Positions 53,226 through 61,266 of a stretch of DNA of 64,000 bases are shown piece by piece. Each line of letters opens with the position of its first letter. Positions within the stretch are counted from its first letter, which is position 1. This stretch comes from an uncultured Bacteroidales bacterium (GTDB taxonomy: Bacteria; Bacteroidota; Bacteroidia; Bacteroidales; Paludibacteraceae): positions 1 through 64,000 of the forward strand of contig CACXPH010000007.1 in assembly GCA_902769535.1 (NCBI GenBank), in the 5' to 3' direction. Position numbers and translations under genes: made by a program. The notes beneath the pieces were generated by a model that worked only from the letters and a program-made list of their open reading frames with translations, did no database searches and was not told the origin of the DNA.

Positions 53226-54599
53226 ATGGATATCAAGACCTACATCGACGCCAACCGTGCGCGTTTCATGGACGAATGGGCTTCGCTCATTCGGATCCCG
53301 AGTGTGAGTTGCCAAGCCGAGCACAAAGCGGATATGACCCGCTGTGCCGAACGCTGGAAAGAACTGCTTCTTCAAGCCGGTTGCCAACACGCCGAAGTAC
53401 TGCCTTCCGCAGGAAATCCCTTTGTCTATGCGGAATACTATACACCATACACCATACACCATACACCAACCGTCCTCGTATACGCTCACTATGATGTAAT
53501 GCCCGTTGAGCCGCTCGATCTCTGGCAGTCTGATCCATGGGAACCGTCTATCCGCGACGGACGTCTCTATGCCCGCGGAGCCGATGATGACAAAGGCCAG
53601 GCGATGATTCAAGCCAAAGCCTTTGAGTACATGGTGCAGACCGGGCAACTCAACTGTAACGTCAAGTTCATCTTTGAAGGCGAAGAAGAGATCGGTTCGC
53701 CATCACTCGAAGCTTTCCTTGAAGACCATAAGGAGCTGCTCAAAGCCGATATTATCCTCGTTTCCGACACCTCCATGATTGGAAAAGAGACCCCGTCCAT
53801 CACCACCGGTTTGCGTGGTTTGGCCTACTGGCAGATAGAGGTGGACGGTCCGAACCGTGACCTCCATTCAGGACATTTTGGCGGAGCGGTTAAGAACCCG
53901 ATCAATGCGCTCTGCGAGATGCTCTCGCAAGTCGTTGATAAGCACGGAAAGATAACTATACCGGGATTTTATGATGATGTGTTGCCGATACCCGAAGCCG
54001 AACGAGAGATGATAGCACAGATACCTTTCTCACAGGAGAAATACAACATGGCCATCGGTGTTGATGAGGTGTTCGGAGAAGACGGATTTTCTACGTTGGA
54101 GCGTAACTCCTGCCGTCCGTCTTTCGATATCTGCGGCATATGGGGTGGGTACACCGGCGAAGGTTCCAAAACGGTTCTTCCGTCCAAGGCCTTTGCGAAA
54201 GTGTCCTGCCGTCTGGTGGCGAATCAGGACCATGAACGTATCTCGCGCGCGTTCGCGGACTATATTCAAACGCTGGCGCCTGCAGGAGTACGCGTACATG
54301 TCACGCCTATGCACGGCGGACAAGGGTACGTCTGCCCAATCGATATCCCGGCCTACCAGGCGGCCGAACACGGCTTTGAGATAGCCTTTGGCAAAAGACC
54401 GTTAGCAGCTCGTCGTGGAGGTTCTATTCCTATCATCGCGGCTTTTGAGGCGATACTGGGTTGCAAGACGATCCTCATGGGCTTCGGACTTGAGCAGAAC
54501 GCCATCCACTCGCCTAACGAATCGATGGACCTCGAGGTATGGGAGAAAGGCATTGTAGCCGTTACGGAGTTCTACAAGGCCTACGCACAAAAGCATTAA
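53226..54599 (+). CDS. M20-family metallopeptidase (dipeptidase-like)
   Basis: A 457-residue zinc peptidase with metal-binding TVLVYAHYDVMP (about 85), ADDDKGQAM (about 120) and GEEEIGS (about 155), an inserted dimerisation domain, and a closing GFGLEQNAIHSPNES. Such enzymes cleave dipeptides. The ATG at 53226 (MDIKTYIDANR) is chosen over 53181, which overlaps the lipoprotein. A perfect 7-bp repeat inserts residues YTPYTIHHTP just before the first metal ligand. Confidence 0.85.
   Translation: MDIKTYIDANRARFMDEWASLIRIPSVSCQAEHKADMTRCAERWKELLLQAGCQHAEVLPSAGNPFVYAEYYTPYTIHHTPTVLVYAHYDVMPVEPLDLWQSDPWEPSIRDGRLYARGADDDKGQAMIQAKAFEYMVQTGQLNCNVKFIFEGEEEIGSPSLEAFLEDHKELLKADIILVSDTSMIGKETPSITTGLRGLAYWQIEVDGPNRDLHSGHFGGAVKNPINALCEMLSQVVDKHGKITIPGFYDDVLPIPEAEREMIAQIPFSQEKYNMAIGVDEVFGEDGFSTLERNSCRPSFDICGIWGGYTGEGSKTVLPSKAFAKVSCRLVANQDHERISRAFADYIQTLAPAGVRVHVTPMHGGQGYVCPIDIPAYQAAEHGFEIAFGKRPLAARRGGSIPIIAAFEAILGCKTILMGFGLEQNAIHSPNESMDLEVWEKGIVAVTEFYKAYAQKH
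53440..53467. repeat. In-frame period-7 array, unit ATACACC, in the M20 peptidase
   Basis: Four perfect 7-mers (28 bp) encode part of YTPYTIHHTP at a loop normally short in this family. A 7-bp unit shifts frame if copy number changes by other than a multiple of three. Confidence 0.9.
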
Positions 54600-54639
54600 A
54601 ATGCGTAAATCACAATAACTAACAAACAATCGTAATTAG

Positions 54640-55005
54640 ATGGAAAATCAGAAGGAAGAAAGACGCGATCAGGAGATCGTTTACAGCCGTTCGGTCAAGG
54701 CCGGCAAGCGTATCTATTACTTAGACGTACGTAAGGCACGTAACAACGACCTCTATCTCTCGATCACGGAGAGCAAGCGTCGTCAAGGCGTAGAGGGTGA
54801 AGCACCGTCGTTTGAGAAGCACAAAGTGTTCCTGTATAAAGAGGACTTTGCGCATTTTACCGAAGGTCTGCAGGATGTGATCGCCTTTGTGCAGAACCAA
54901 TTGGGTACGATCGAAGAGCGTCAGGAGTATGTGCCTGAAGCTGCTGCTGAAGGGGAAGAAGAGGAGCCTAAGAAAAAAGGACTCTTAGGATTTCTTCGGA
55001 AATAA
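54640..55005 (+). CDS. DUF3276/PUR-domain nucleic-acid-binding protein
   Basis: A 121-residue protein with a PUR-alpha-like domain (RIYYLDVRKARNNDLYLSITESKR, HKVFLYKEDFAHFTEGL). Bacteroidetes members bind single-stranded nucleic acid. Its 3' end overlaps the convergent coaBC gene by 38 bp. No adjacent operon partner was identified. Confidence 0.85.
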   Translation: MENQKEERRDQEIVYSRSVKAGKRIYYLDVRKARNNDLYLSITESKRRQGVEGEAPSFEKHKVFLYKEDFAHFTEGLQDVIAFVQNQLGTIEERQEYVPEAAAEGEEEEPKKKGLLGFLRK

Positions 55006-56209
55006 GCGTTTTCGATTGAAGGGGTAGGGCGGTTACTGAACCGTCGTGTTGCAGGATAGTAACGATGTTAGTATCCGTGCCGAAGCCTGCACCCTTGTCG
55101 CGAAGCGAGTTAAGGATGATGGCATCTAAGTTTTTGCGCTCCAACTTACGGAGCGCATTTTCTTTTTCGTTCTGCGTCTCGAGCGCAAAACCGATGAGTC
55201 GCTGGTCTGCACGCTTGCTCTCTCCCAGCGCTTTCGCGATATCGGGAGTCTCCTTAAGCTGAATACTGATTACTGAATACTGACTACTGAATACTGACTG
55301 CTGATTACTAAGGTCTTCCTTCTTGATCTTCTCGGCAGCCTTGTTGGCCGGCGTGAAGTCCGCTACTGCGGCGCACAGAATCGCGCTGTCTTGTTGCGGC
55401 CAAGCGTTCATACATGCCTCATACATCGCCTGCGCGGAGAGGGCATCGATACGATGGATGGTGCCGAACGGATTAAGTAGCCTCGTGCTGACAGCACCTG
55501 CTACCAGTGTCACTTCTGCGCCTCTACGTGCACAAGCCTGCGCCAGCGCAAAGCCCATTTTGCCCGTCGAGTAGTTACTGATGAACCGCACGGGATCGAT
55601 CGCTTCTTGTGTACCACCTGCGGTGATGAGCACATGCTGACCTGCCATCGTCTTCGGCGTCAACGCGTACTCCAGCGCTTCCTGCAAGTCCTCGATCTCC
55701 GGCATGCGTCCTTTGCCGACCGCACCACACGCTAACACGCCTTCGGCCGGTTCGATGACCGTTACGTTCTCCCATGACCGTATCGTCTCAATCGCTTTCT
55801 GCGTCGCGGGGTTCTCCCACATTTTGTCGTTCATCGCCGGCGCAATAACCATCGGTTTGCGGGCTACGCACGAAGCAATAGTGGTCGTCAACGCATCATC
55901 CGCGATACCTCCTGCCATCTTACCCAATACATTCGCGGTAGCCGGAGCCACGATCATGGCGTCGCACCAGTCAGGCAGAGATATATGTTCGGTCGAGTGC
56001 TCGTTGATAGCGGCGAACACATCCGAATATACCCTGCTTCCCGAAACGGTCTGCAGGGTAAGTTCGGTAACAAACTCCAGGGCATTCTTGGTCGTCGCAA
56101 CCCTCACTTCCGCGCCCGCCTTGACGAACGAGCGAATCAGTTCCGGAATCTTATACGCCGCTATGCCCCCGCTTATTCCAACCAGTATGTGTCTGCCTTG
56201 TAAAGACAT
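54968..56209 (-). CDS. coaBC: Bifunctional CoaBC (phosphopantothenoylcysteine decarboxylase/synthetase)
   Basis: A 413-residue enzyme. N-terminal CoaC domain: ILVGISGGIAAYK, EHISLPDW, APAMNDKMWENP. C-terminal CoaB domain: ITAGGTQEAIDPVRFISNYSTGKMG. Both steps of coenzyme A synthesis are present. A period-7 array inserts about 16 residues (SNQQSVFSSQYSVISIQ) between KIKKED and LKETPDI, a place normally short. It is the last gene of the bamD operon. Confidence 0.94.
   Translation of the reverse strand: MSLQGRHILVGISGGIAAYKIPELIRSFVKAGAEVRVATTKNALEFVTELTLQTVSGSRVYSDVFAAINEHSTEHISLPDWCDAMIVAPATANVLGKMAGGIADDALTTTIASCVARKPMVIAPAMNDKMWENPATQKAIETIRSWENVTVIEPAEGVLACGAVGKGRMPEIEDLQEALEYALTPKTMAGQHVLITAGGTQEAIDPVRFISNYSTGKMGFALAQACARRGAEVTLVAGAVSTRLLNPFGTIHRIDALSAQAMYEACMNAWPQQDSAILCAAVADFTPANKAAEKIKKEDLSNQQSVFSSQYSVISIQLKETPDIAKALGESKRADQRLIGFALETQNEKENALRKLERKNLDAIILNSLRDKGAGFGTDTNIVTILQHDGSVTALPLQSKTLISEEILRVLFS
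55261..55309. repeat. In-frame period-7 array, consensus GANTACT, inside coaBC
   Basis: Seven units of 7 bp (49 bp) are visible: GAATACT, GATTACT, GAATACT, GACTACT, GAATACT, GACTGCT, GATTACT. Three units make 21 bp, so the encoded peptide repeats every seven residues in an essential gene. Confidence 0.92.
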
Positions 56210-56233
56210 TACTTCTTGGCCACAAGGGCACGA

Positions 56234-56566
56234 TCATTTCAATGCCTCATCGCGGTTACCGGTACGGTAAACGAGTTCGCCGTCGATGAACTCCTGCGTA
56301 GCCATCAGACTCGGCTTCGGCAGACGCTCGTATTGACGACTGATCTCGATCTGCTCGCGGTTCTCGAAGGTCTCCTCAAGGTTGTCCTGAGGAATCGAGA
56401 AATCTTGCAGTTTAGCGTCTAACTCGCGCTTGATACCTGTACTGATCTGGTTGGCGCGTTTAGCAATAATTGCCACGGTCTCGTACACGTTGCCTACCGG
56501 CTCCATGAGTTGGTTAACATCACGTGTTACCGTGTTCTTCGGTGCTTTTGATTTCTTGTAATCCAT
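56234..56566 (-). CDS. rpoZ: RNA polymerase omega (Bacteroidetes RpoZ-type)
   Basis: A 110-residue protein with the Rpb6/omega-like core VGNVYETVAIIAKRANQI. Omega stabilises RNA polymerase. It lies between bamD and coaBC, as in other Bacteroidetes. Confidence 0.85.
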   Translation of the reverse strand: MDYKKSKAPKNTVTRDVNQLMEPVGNVYETVAIIAKRANQISTGIKRELDAKLQDFSIPQDNLEETFENREQIEISRQYERLPKPSLMATQEFIDGELVYRTGNRDEALK

Positions 56567-56567
56567 A

Positions 56568-57374
56568 TTATTCTTGTGTTATTTTTCGAATTTGAACCAT
56601 CATTCGTTCGGCTTCTTTGCGATGCTTCGAGTTCGGGAACTCCGTCACGAAGTTATAGTACTCATCCTGCGCATCGCGGGCACGCTCGAGTTTTTTCTCC
56701 TCAATCGAGTTAACCATCTGCTGGTACTTGGCCTGCAGGATCAACCAACTGAACTCCTCCTGGTACTTATTGCTCGGGTAGTTCTTGAGTGCGTTCTTCG
56801 CCACGATCTCGCAACTGAGGTAGTTATTGCCAAGATACGAACCGAGGTTGTAGTACAACTGTGCACTCTTCAACTCCTTCAGCGCCAGTTTGTCGTACAG
56901 TTCCGCCATCTCCTGGTACGCCTGCTCTGCGTACGGACTCTCCGGATAAAGCTCCACGAACTTCTGGAAGGCCTCAATCGCCTTCTTGGTCGTGCCTTGA
57001 TCTAAGCGTGCATCAGGCGAGTCTAAATACTGACAATGACCGATCTGGAAATACGCTTCCGTCGCATACTTGCCTTTCGGGTAATTACGTACATAAGCCT
57101 CGTAATAACTGGTGGCGGACTCGTACTGCTTCTGACCCATGTAACTGCGTGCTAGGTATGCGATAATATCCTCCGAACGCTCCGTACCTTTGTAATAATT
57201 GGTTACGTCGTCCAGTAAGGTCTGCGATTTTACATACTGCTTGTCGTTGAAATAACGCAATGCCGCTTGGTATTTCTCCTCGGGGTCACGTGATTTCAAC
57301 AAACGCTGATACTCTCCACAACTCGTGAAGAACACCATGATCAGAAGCAATATGAATAAACTTTTATTGCGCAT
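56568..57374 (-). CDS. bamD: Outer-membrane assembly lipoprotein BamD
   Basis: A 268-residue lipoprotein (lipobox VFFTSCGEY) with TPR-like repeats (YQAALRYFNDKQYVKSQTLLDD, ARSYMGQKQYESATSYYEAYV). BamD is a core part of the BAM machine that inserts beta-barrel proteins. The promoter is at 57392-57423. Confidence 0.92.
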   Translation of the reverse strand: MRNKSLFILLLIMVFFTSCGEYQRLLKSRDPEEKYQAALRYFNDKQYVKSQTLLDDVTNYYKGTERSEDIIAYLARSYMGQKQYESATSYYEAYVRNYPKGKYATEAYFQIGHCQYLDSPDARLDQGTTKKAIEAFQKFVELYPESPYAEQAYQEMAELYDKLALKELKSAQLYYNLGSYLGNNYLSCEIVAKNALKNYPSNKYQEEFSWLILQAKYQQMVNSIEEKKLERARDAQDEYYNFVTEFPNSKHRKEAERMMVQIRKITQE

Positions 57375-57391
57375 TATTCCAATTTAGCCTG

Positions 57392-57423
57392 CAAAAATAC
57401 TGCTTTTTTTTGATATATGCAAG
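57392..57423 (-). promoter_or_regulatory. Promoter of bamD-rpoZ-coaBC
   Basis: Minus strand CTTG (57420-57423), 20-bp spacer, TATTTTTG (57392-57399). The extended CTTGCATATATC pattern is shared with other housekeeping promoters here. Confidence 0.72.
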
Positions 57424-57431
57424 TAAATTCT

Positions 57432-58457
57432 TTATTTTGTTAGTTTTTCGTCCCAGTTTGGTGACTTAATAACCACTAAACTGTCGTTTTGTGCTACTAT
57501 CAAGTAGCAAGCGGCGTCTTCGGCACGGCGGATCATGTCCATCGCGTCCTCTGCTCCTAAGACCATGCAAGCGGTAGCCATGGCATCGGCGCGCATACAG
57601 GTCGAAGCAACGACGGTGGCACTCAACACGCTGTGTTGTACCGGGTAACCGGTTCGCGGATCAATCGTGTGACTGCGTCGTTCGCCGTCTGCGTAGTAAT
57701 AATTGCGGTAGTTACCACTCGTTGCCATCTTCACGTCGCTCACGGCCAATATCTCCTGCAGCTCCTCCTGAGCACCTTCGTTATTCAGGTTCGGCTTCGT
57801 GATTCCTACGTGCCACGGTTCGCCTTTGTCATTCAGACCGTGTGCCACCACCTCACCACCGATATCGACGAGGTAGTTCTCGCATCCCTGCCGAGCCAGC
57901 ACAGCCGCGATCATGTCGCACGCCTGACCTTTGGCTACAGCACCTGCATCCAACTGAACCCGCGAGTCTTGTTTGACCACCTTATGGTCAACGAGCGCTA
58001 CTTTCTCAAAACCTATGAATTCACGAATGGAATCAACCTCCCTTCCCTTCAGGAAGGGGTCGGGGGTAGGCTTCTTCGTCCCGAAACCCCAATAGTTGAC
58101 GAGCGGTCCCACGGTGATATCAAACGCGCCGTTGGATAGGTCATAGACCCGTGTCGCTTCAGCCCACATGGCCTCGAATGCGGCATCGGTGGTCGTGTCG
58201 CGATTGGCGTTGACGGCACTCAGGATAGAGTGGGGGTTGAACATACTCAGGCTGTTGTCGAAAGCCTTCAAGGCCGCCTGGATACTGTCGCAGATCGAAC
58301 TCTTCGCCTCGTAGCGGATGTTGTAATACGTACCGAAAATATCCCCGGCATCATGATAATACCGCGGCTTGGGTTCGTTCTCCATTCCCCAAATCAGCAT
58401 CGCTGCCAGGCCTATACCTAACAGCGCGCTAATCATATGTCGTCTGTTGACTCTCAC
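57432..58457 (-). CDS. apbE: FAD:protein FMN transferase
   Basis: A 341-residue ApbE-family protein with N-terminal hydrophobic segment (ISALLGIGLAAMLIWG), and the conserved DAGAVAKGQACD, YLVDIGGEV and HTIDPRTGYPV motifs. It attaches FMN to target proteins (such as Rnf/Nqr subunits) outside the cytoplasm. The start is GTG at 58457 inside a period-7 array; an ATG at 58436 is an alternative. A 34-bp repeat-like insert encodes PTPDPFLKGRE in a loop. Confidence 0.9.
   Translation of the reverse strand: MRVNRRHMISALLGIGLAAMLIWGMENEPKPRYYHDAGDIFGTYYNIRYEAKSSICDSIQAALKAFDNSLSMFNPHSILSAVNANRDTTTDAAFEAMWAEATRVYDLSNGAFDITVGPLVNYWGFGTKKPTPDPFLKGREVDSIREFIGFEKVALVDHKVVKQDSRVQLDAGAVAKGQACDMIAAVLARQGCENYLVDIGGEVVAHGLNDKGEPWHVGITKPNLNNEGAQEELQEILAVSDVKMATSGNYRNYYYADGERRSHTIDPRTGYPVQHSVLSATVVASTCMRADAMATACMVLGAEDAMDMIRRAEDAACYLIVAQNDSLVVIKSPNWDEKLTK
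58037..58070. repeat. In-frame G/C-rich inverted repeat inside apbE
   Basis: In the gene direction CCCTTCC (TGAAG) GGAAGGG forms a 7-bp inverted repeat within a C-rich stretch and encodes PTPDPFLKGRE. This peptide resembles a repeat-derived insertion seen in various Bacteroidetes proteins (impression from memory). Confidence 0.55.
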
Positions 58458-58471
58458 CTCTCACCTCTATC
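58451..58471. repeat. Period-7 array, unit CTCTCAC, from the barrel-gene stop to the apbE start
   Basis: Three units (CTCTCAC, CTCTCAC, CTCTATC). In the gene direction the array begins in the upstream TGA stop (58470-58472) and ends in the apbE GTG (58455-58457). Confidence 0.75.
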
Positions 58472-59321
58472 AGAACCAAATACCAAGACCTGCTGTTGCG
58501 TTCAGTTTTTGGTTGTACAACTTGTCATAACCTGCCTCTTTCCACAGCACGACGTTGTACTTGTTCAGGCCGTCCGTATTGAGACTGGCTTGGCAGAAGA
58601 GATCAAGCGTCGCGTGCTCAAACTCCCATTCTTGGTTGAGTTTAACGCTGACGTTGGTTACCGCGAACTTCTCATTACCGTAGATCGGACTCTCCCACGG
58701 AGACATACCGACTACTGCACCAAGCGTCAGACCGATCTTCTCGATCGTGTAGTCGTAACCAACTTCGAAATAGCTACTCCAAGCGCGCTTTGGGTTGTTC
58801 GCTGCGTCGTAAACAAGGTCCTGACCGGCTACCGTCGTGTACCAGTTGAAATACAAACCTGCTTTCTCGTTCCAATGACCGAAGTTATAACCGGCCCACA
58901 CTTCTGTCGTGGAGGTGTTGTCGCTTCCGTCCAGTTCCGCTACGCTCTTCCAACTGAAGAAGTTCGAACCGTCGCAGTAGTAATAATGGTTAAAACCGAC
59001 ACTCAGACCGCATGCCGAGAAACGACCTACGATATCTAACTCCGGCATGAAACGGGTGAACTCATTACCATCACCTGCATCCTTACGGAACGTCCAGTCA
59101 GAAGCACCGATATTACCCCATGCTCCGATACGGAAAGAGGTGTGCTCGCCGTCAAAACCGAACTCCAGATCCGGTTGAAAACTCAAACCACCGTTGTACT
59201 GGCCACGCCAGAGGTACGAAGTAACGACCTCAAAACCTGCGTCGTACCCAAAACTAACTTCTGCTTTGGCAGAAAAAACAGCCGCCATCATGGCAGCACA
59301 TAAAACTAATACCTTTTTCAT
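58470..59321 (-). CDS. Outer-membrane beta-barrel protein, paralogue of the next gene
   Basis: A 283-residue exported protein with a signal peptide (about 1-20) and beta-barrel strands with aromatic-belt ends (VVTSYLWRGQYNGG, WAGYNFGHWNEKAG, closing TAGLGIWF). The YLWRGxYxG motif is shared with the 59364-60164 protein. Family resembles the TIGR02001-like conserved barrel group. The role is unknown. Confidence 0.78.
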   Translation of the reverse strand: MKKVLVLCAAMMAAVFSAKAEVSFGYDAGFEVVTSYLWRGQYNGGLSFQPDLEFGFDGEHTSFRIGAWGNIGASDWTFRKDAGDGNEFTRFMPELDIVGRFSACGLSVGFNHYYYCDGSNFFSWKSVAELDGSDNTSTTEVWAGYNFGHWNEKAGLYFNWYTTVAGQDLVYDAANNPKRAWSSYFEVGYDYTIEKIGLTLGAVVGMSPWESPIYGNEKFAVTNVSVKLNQEWEFEHATLDLFCQASLNTDGLNKYNVVLWKEAGYDKLYNQKLNATAGLGIWF

Positions 59322-59335
59322 CTTTTTATTTATTG

Positions 59336-59367
59336 TTCGTTATTACGTAATTGCGTCATTACGTTAT
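59336..59367. repeat. Period-8 array, unit TACGTWAT, between the two barrel genes
   Basis: TTCGTTAT, TACGTAAT, TGCGTCAT, TACGTTAT. It starts at the stop codon of the upstream gene (59364-59366) and ends 15 bp before the 59321 ATG. Same unit as the porV array. Confidence 0.83.
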
Positions 59368-60164
59368 TTCAAATAAACCCCCACCGTCGCATTGAGGTTG
59401 ATTACGTTCACCGCTGCACTCGGATTAACCGCTATCTGTCCTTGCACCATCATGCCGCAGCGGTTACCCATGTCCCAGTCTTTGCGCAACCGAACCTCGA
59501 CGTTCTGCAGCGCAGCACCTCCTTGATAACCCGTGTACAGACTCTTCCATGGCGTCATTCCGATCGCGCCGTACAAACTGAATCCGCTCGGTAAATGCCA
59601 GGTGTAACTGATCTCTGCGTAACTCGAATAGGCGTGCACCGTGTCGCCTGCCGCGTTGATATAACTGTCGGTATCGGTGAAACGCGTAGCCCAGAGAATA
59701 CTCAACGGCAACTTACTGCTCACCGTATATCGTGCACCTACTTCCAACGCATTCCGACCGCTACCGTAGTAACTCATGTCGAAGAAACCGTGCTTGAAGT
59801 TATGGATGTACAGCGCATAGATATCGATGCCCCAGCGACTGAAACCGAGTGTCAGATCAACTTCCGGTTGGAAATGCTTGAACGTCCAGTCCTCCGTGCC
59901 TATGTTCCACCACATATCCAGATACAAACCGCCATACCCCACGTTCGCACTACCTTGCACGTTCATCGCGCCGCAGTACAACCCGCGCCATAGATAAGAC
60001 GCCTGTAGCCTCGCTTGCGCATTGTACGTCAGTCCTACCGGTTTCTTATAATCGTCCAACCACCGGCTCTCTTGTGCGTACGTGCCCGCGCTAATTACAA
60101 AGAGTAATACCCAAGCGCAAAGCGCTCGGGCTATTCTTTGTCCGATAAATCGACTACCTATCAC
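59364..60164 (-). CDS. Outer-membrane beta-barrel protein, paralogue
   Basis: A 266-residue exported protein (signal about 1-30) with barrel strands (ASYLWRGLYCGAMNVQGS, closing NLNATVGVYLK). Paralogous to 58470-59321. The GTG start at 60164 lies inside a period-7 array. It is part of the small-HTH/barrel/apbE operon. Confidence 0.75.
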   Translation of the reverse strand: MIGSRFIGQRIARALCAWVLLFVISAGTYAQESRWLDDYKKPVGLTYNAQARLQASYLWRGLYCGAMNVQGSANVGYGGLYLDMWWNIGTEDWTFKHFQPEVDLTLGFSRWGIDIYALYIHNFKHGFFDMSYYGSGRNALEVGARYTVSSKLPLSILWATRFTDTDSYINAAGDTVHAYSSYAEISYTWHLPSGFSLYGAIGMTPWKSLYTGYQGGAALQNVEVRLRKDWDMGNRCGMMVQGQIAVNPSAAVNVINLNATVGVYLK

Positions 60165-60191
60165 CTATAACCTATCACCTTTAACCTTTAC
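60157..60191. repeat. Period-7 array, unit CCTATCA, between the HTH-like gene and the barrel gene
   Basis: Five units (CCTATCA, CCTATAA, CCTATCA, CCTTTAA, CCTTTAC), starting 3 bp after the HTH-gene stop (60195-60197) and including the GTG start at 60162-60164. Confidence 0.85.
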
Positions 60192-60194
60192 AGG

Positions 60195-60434
60195 TCAAAG
60201 CGCATTTTGTACTTCCCACGCGCGACGAAGAGCAACCTCCAGGATACGCGTGTTGCTGAAATCAACGATACCGCCATCGAAACCCGGCTCCAAATGGTAG
60301 TCTGCAGTACCTTCTCCGTTGAAATACGCTCTAACCTCTTCGCCGGTCATACCCAGCTCGGCTGCTATAGCGTCCATACTACCATGAGGAAGACTGTCTT
60401 TTACTGCACGAAGGCGATTGAATGTTGTTCGCAT
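60195..60434 (-). CDS. Small HTH-like protein, unknown function
   Basis: A 79-residue protein with a helix-turn-helix-like centre (SMDAIAAELGMTGEEVRAYFNG). A DNA-binding role is plausible, but no family was assigned. It is the first gene of the operon leading to apbE and has a promoter at 60484-60515. Confidence 0.65.
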   Translation of the reverse strand: MRTTFNRLRAVKDSLPHGSMDAIAAELGMTGEEVRAYFNGEGTADYHLEPGFDGGIVDFSNTRILEVALRRAWEVQNAL

Positions 60435-60483
60435 AATGTATGTAATTTAATATAGTTTATTAATGTTATTTTCAAATTTTTTG

Positions 60484-60515
60484 CAAAAGTACAACATTTT
60501 TTTGACATATGCAAG
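60484..60515 (-). promoter_or_regulatory. Promoter of the small HTH-like gene operon
   Basis: Minus strand CTTG (60512-60515; consensus TTTG), 20-bp spacer, TACTTTTG (60484-60491), with an extended CTTGCATATGTC -33 region. Confidence 0.68.
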
Positions 60516-60541
60516 AAAAATCTGCAAATTTTACATACAGA

Positions 60542-60573
60542 TTTGCTCATATCGGAAAAAAGCAGTACTTTTG
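60542..60573 (+). promoter_or_regulatory. Promoter of the 60595 barrel gene
   Basis: TTTG (60542-60545), 20-bp spacer, TACTTTTG (60566-60573): exact consensus, divergent from the 60484-60515 promoter. Confidence 0.78.
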
Positions 60574-60594
60574 CAGCAATTAAACAAACAATCT

Positions 60595-61266
60595 ATGAAA
60601 CGATATATATCTTTTTTCATTCTCGTATGGGTATTGACTTTGCCTCAGGTGGCACAGGCGCAGTGGCGCATAGGTGTTTCCGGCGGTGCCGATTATAACT
60701 GGTATTCGGTCAATACGCAATACCAGACGGATTATCATTACGATGGTTCATGGGGCTGGAGTGCGGCTGTCTTTACCCAGTATAACTTCCTCGACTGGGT
60801 CGGCCTTCGTGCCGAGTTGGAAGCTACCGAGCACAACTACCGCTTCTACCGTACCGGCTATTTTCGTGGCACCAATTATATCACCCATTGCACCTATCTG
60901 CAGCTACCCGTCATGACCCAATTCTCCTTTGGAGGTACCAAAGTGCGTGGCTTTGTTAGCCTGGGTGTCTATGCCGGGTATTGGGTGGCAGGAATGGATA
61001 AAGGTACGCTATGCGACCCCTTCACGATGCAAACGGTGGACATCAACGCTCCTTATGCCTTCCAAGCCGAGAAAGACCAACGCTGGGATTTCGGTCTCGC
61101 CGGTGGACTCGGTCTCGAATACCGTTTCCTCGAGCATTGGGCGCTCCATCTCGAAGGACGCTGCTACTATAGCTTTATCAGCAGGGTTAAACCCTACATG
61201 AGAGTCAAGGATAACCGCTATAACACCACCGTAGGCATCAATCTTGGCTTTGCCTATATATTTTAG
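60595..61266 (+). CDS. Outer-membrane beta-barrel protein (PorT-like/OMP family)
   Basis: A 223-residue protein with a signal peptide (MKRYISFFILVWVLTLPQVAQA) and an OMP_b-brl-type barrel (GVSGGADYNWYS, GGLGLEYRFLEHWALHLEGR, closing VGINLGFAYIF). The ATG at 60595 follows the promoter. The stop codon TAG opens the array leading to the S41 peptidase. Confidence 0.8.
   Translation: MKRYISFFILVWVLTLPQVAQAQWRIGVSGGADYNWYSVNTQYQTDYHYDGSWGWSAAVFTQYNFLDWVGLRAELEATEHNYRFYRTGYFRGTNYITHCTYLQLPVMTQFSFGGTKVRGFVSLGVYAGYWVAGMDKGTLCDPFTMQTVDINAPYAFQAEKDQRWDFGLAGGLGLEYRFLEHWALHLEGRCYYSFISRVKPYMRVKDNRYNTTVGINLGFAYIF

Noticed and set aside
55261..55309. Sequencing or assembly error in coaBC
   Set aside because: Frame is intact across the array and the flanking CoaB motifs are in order.
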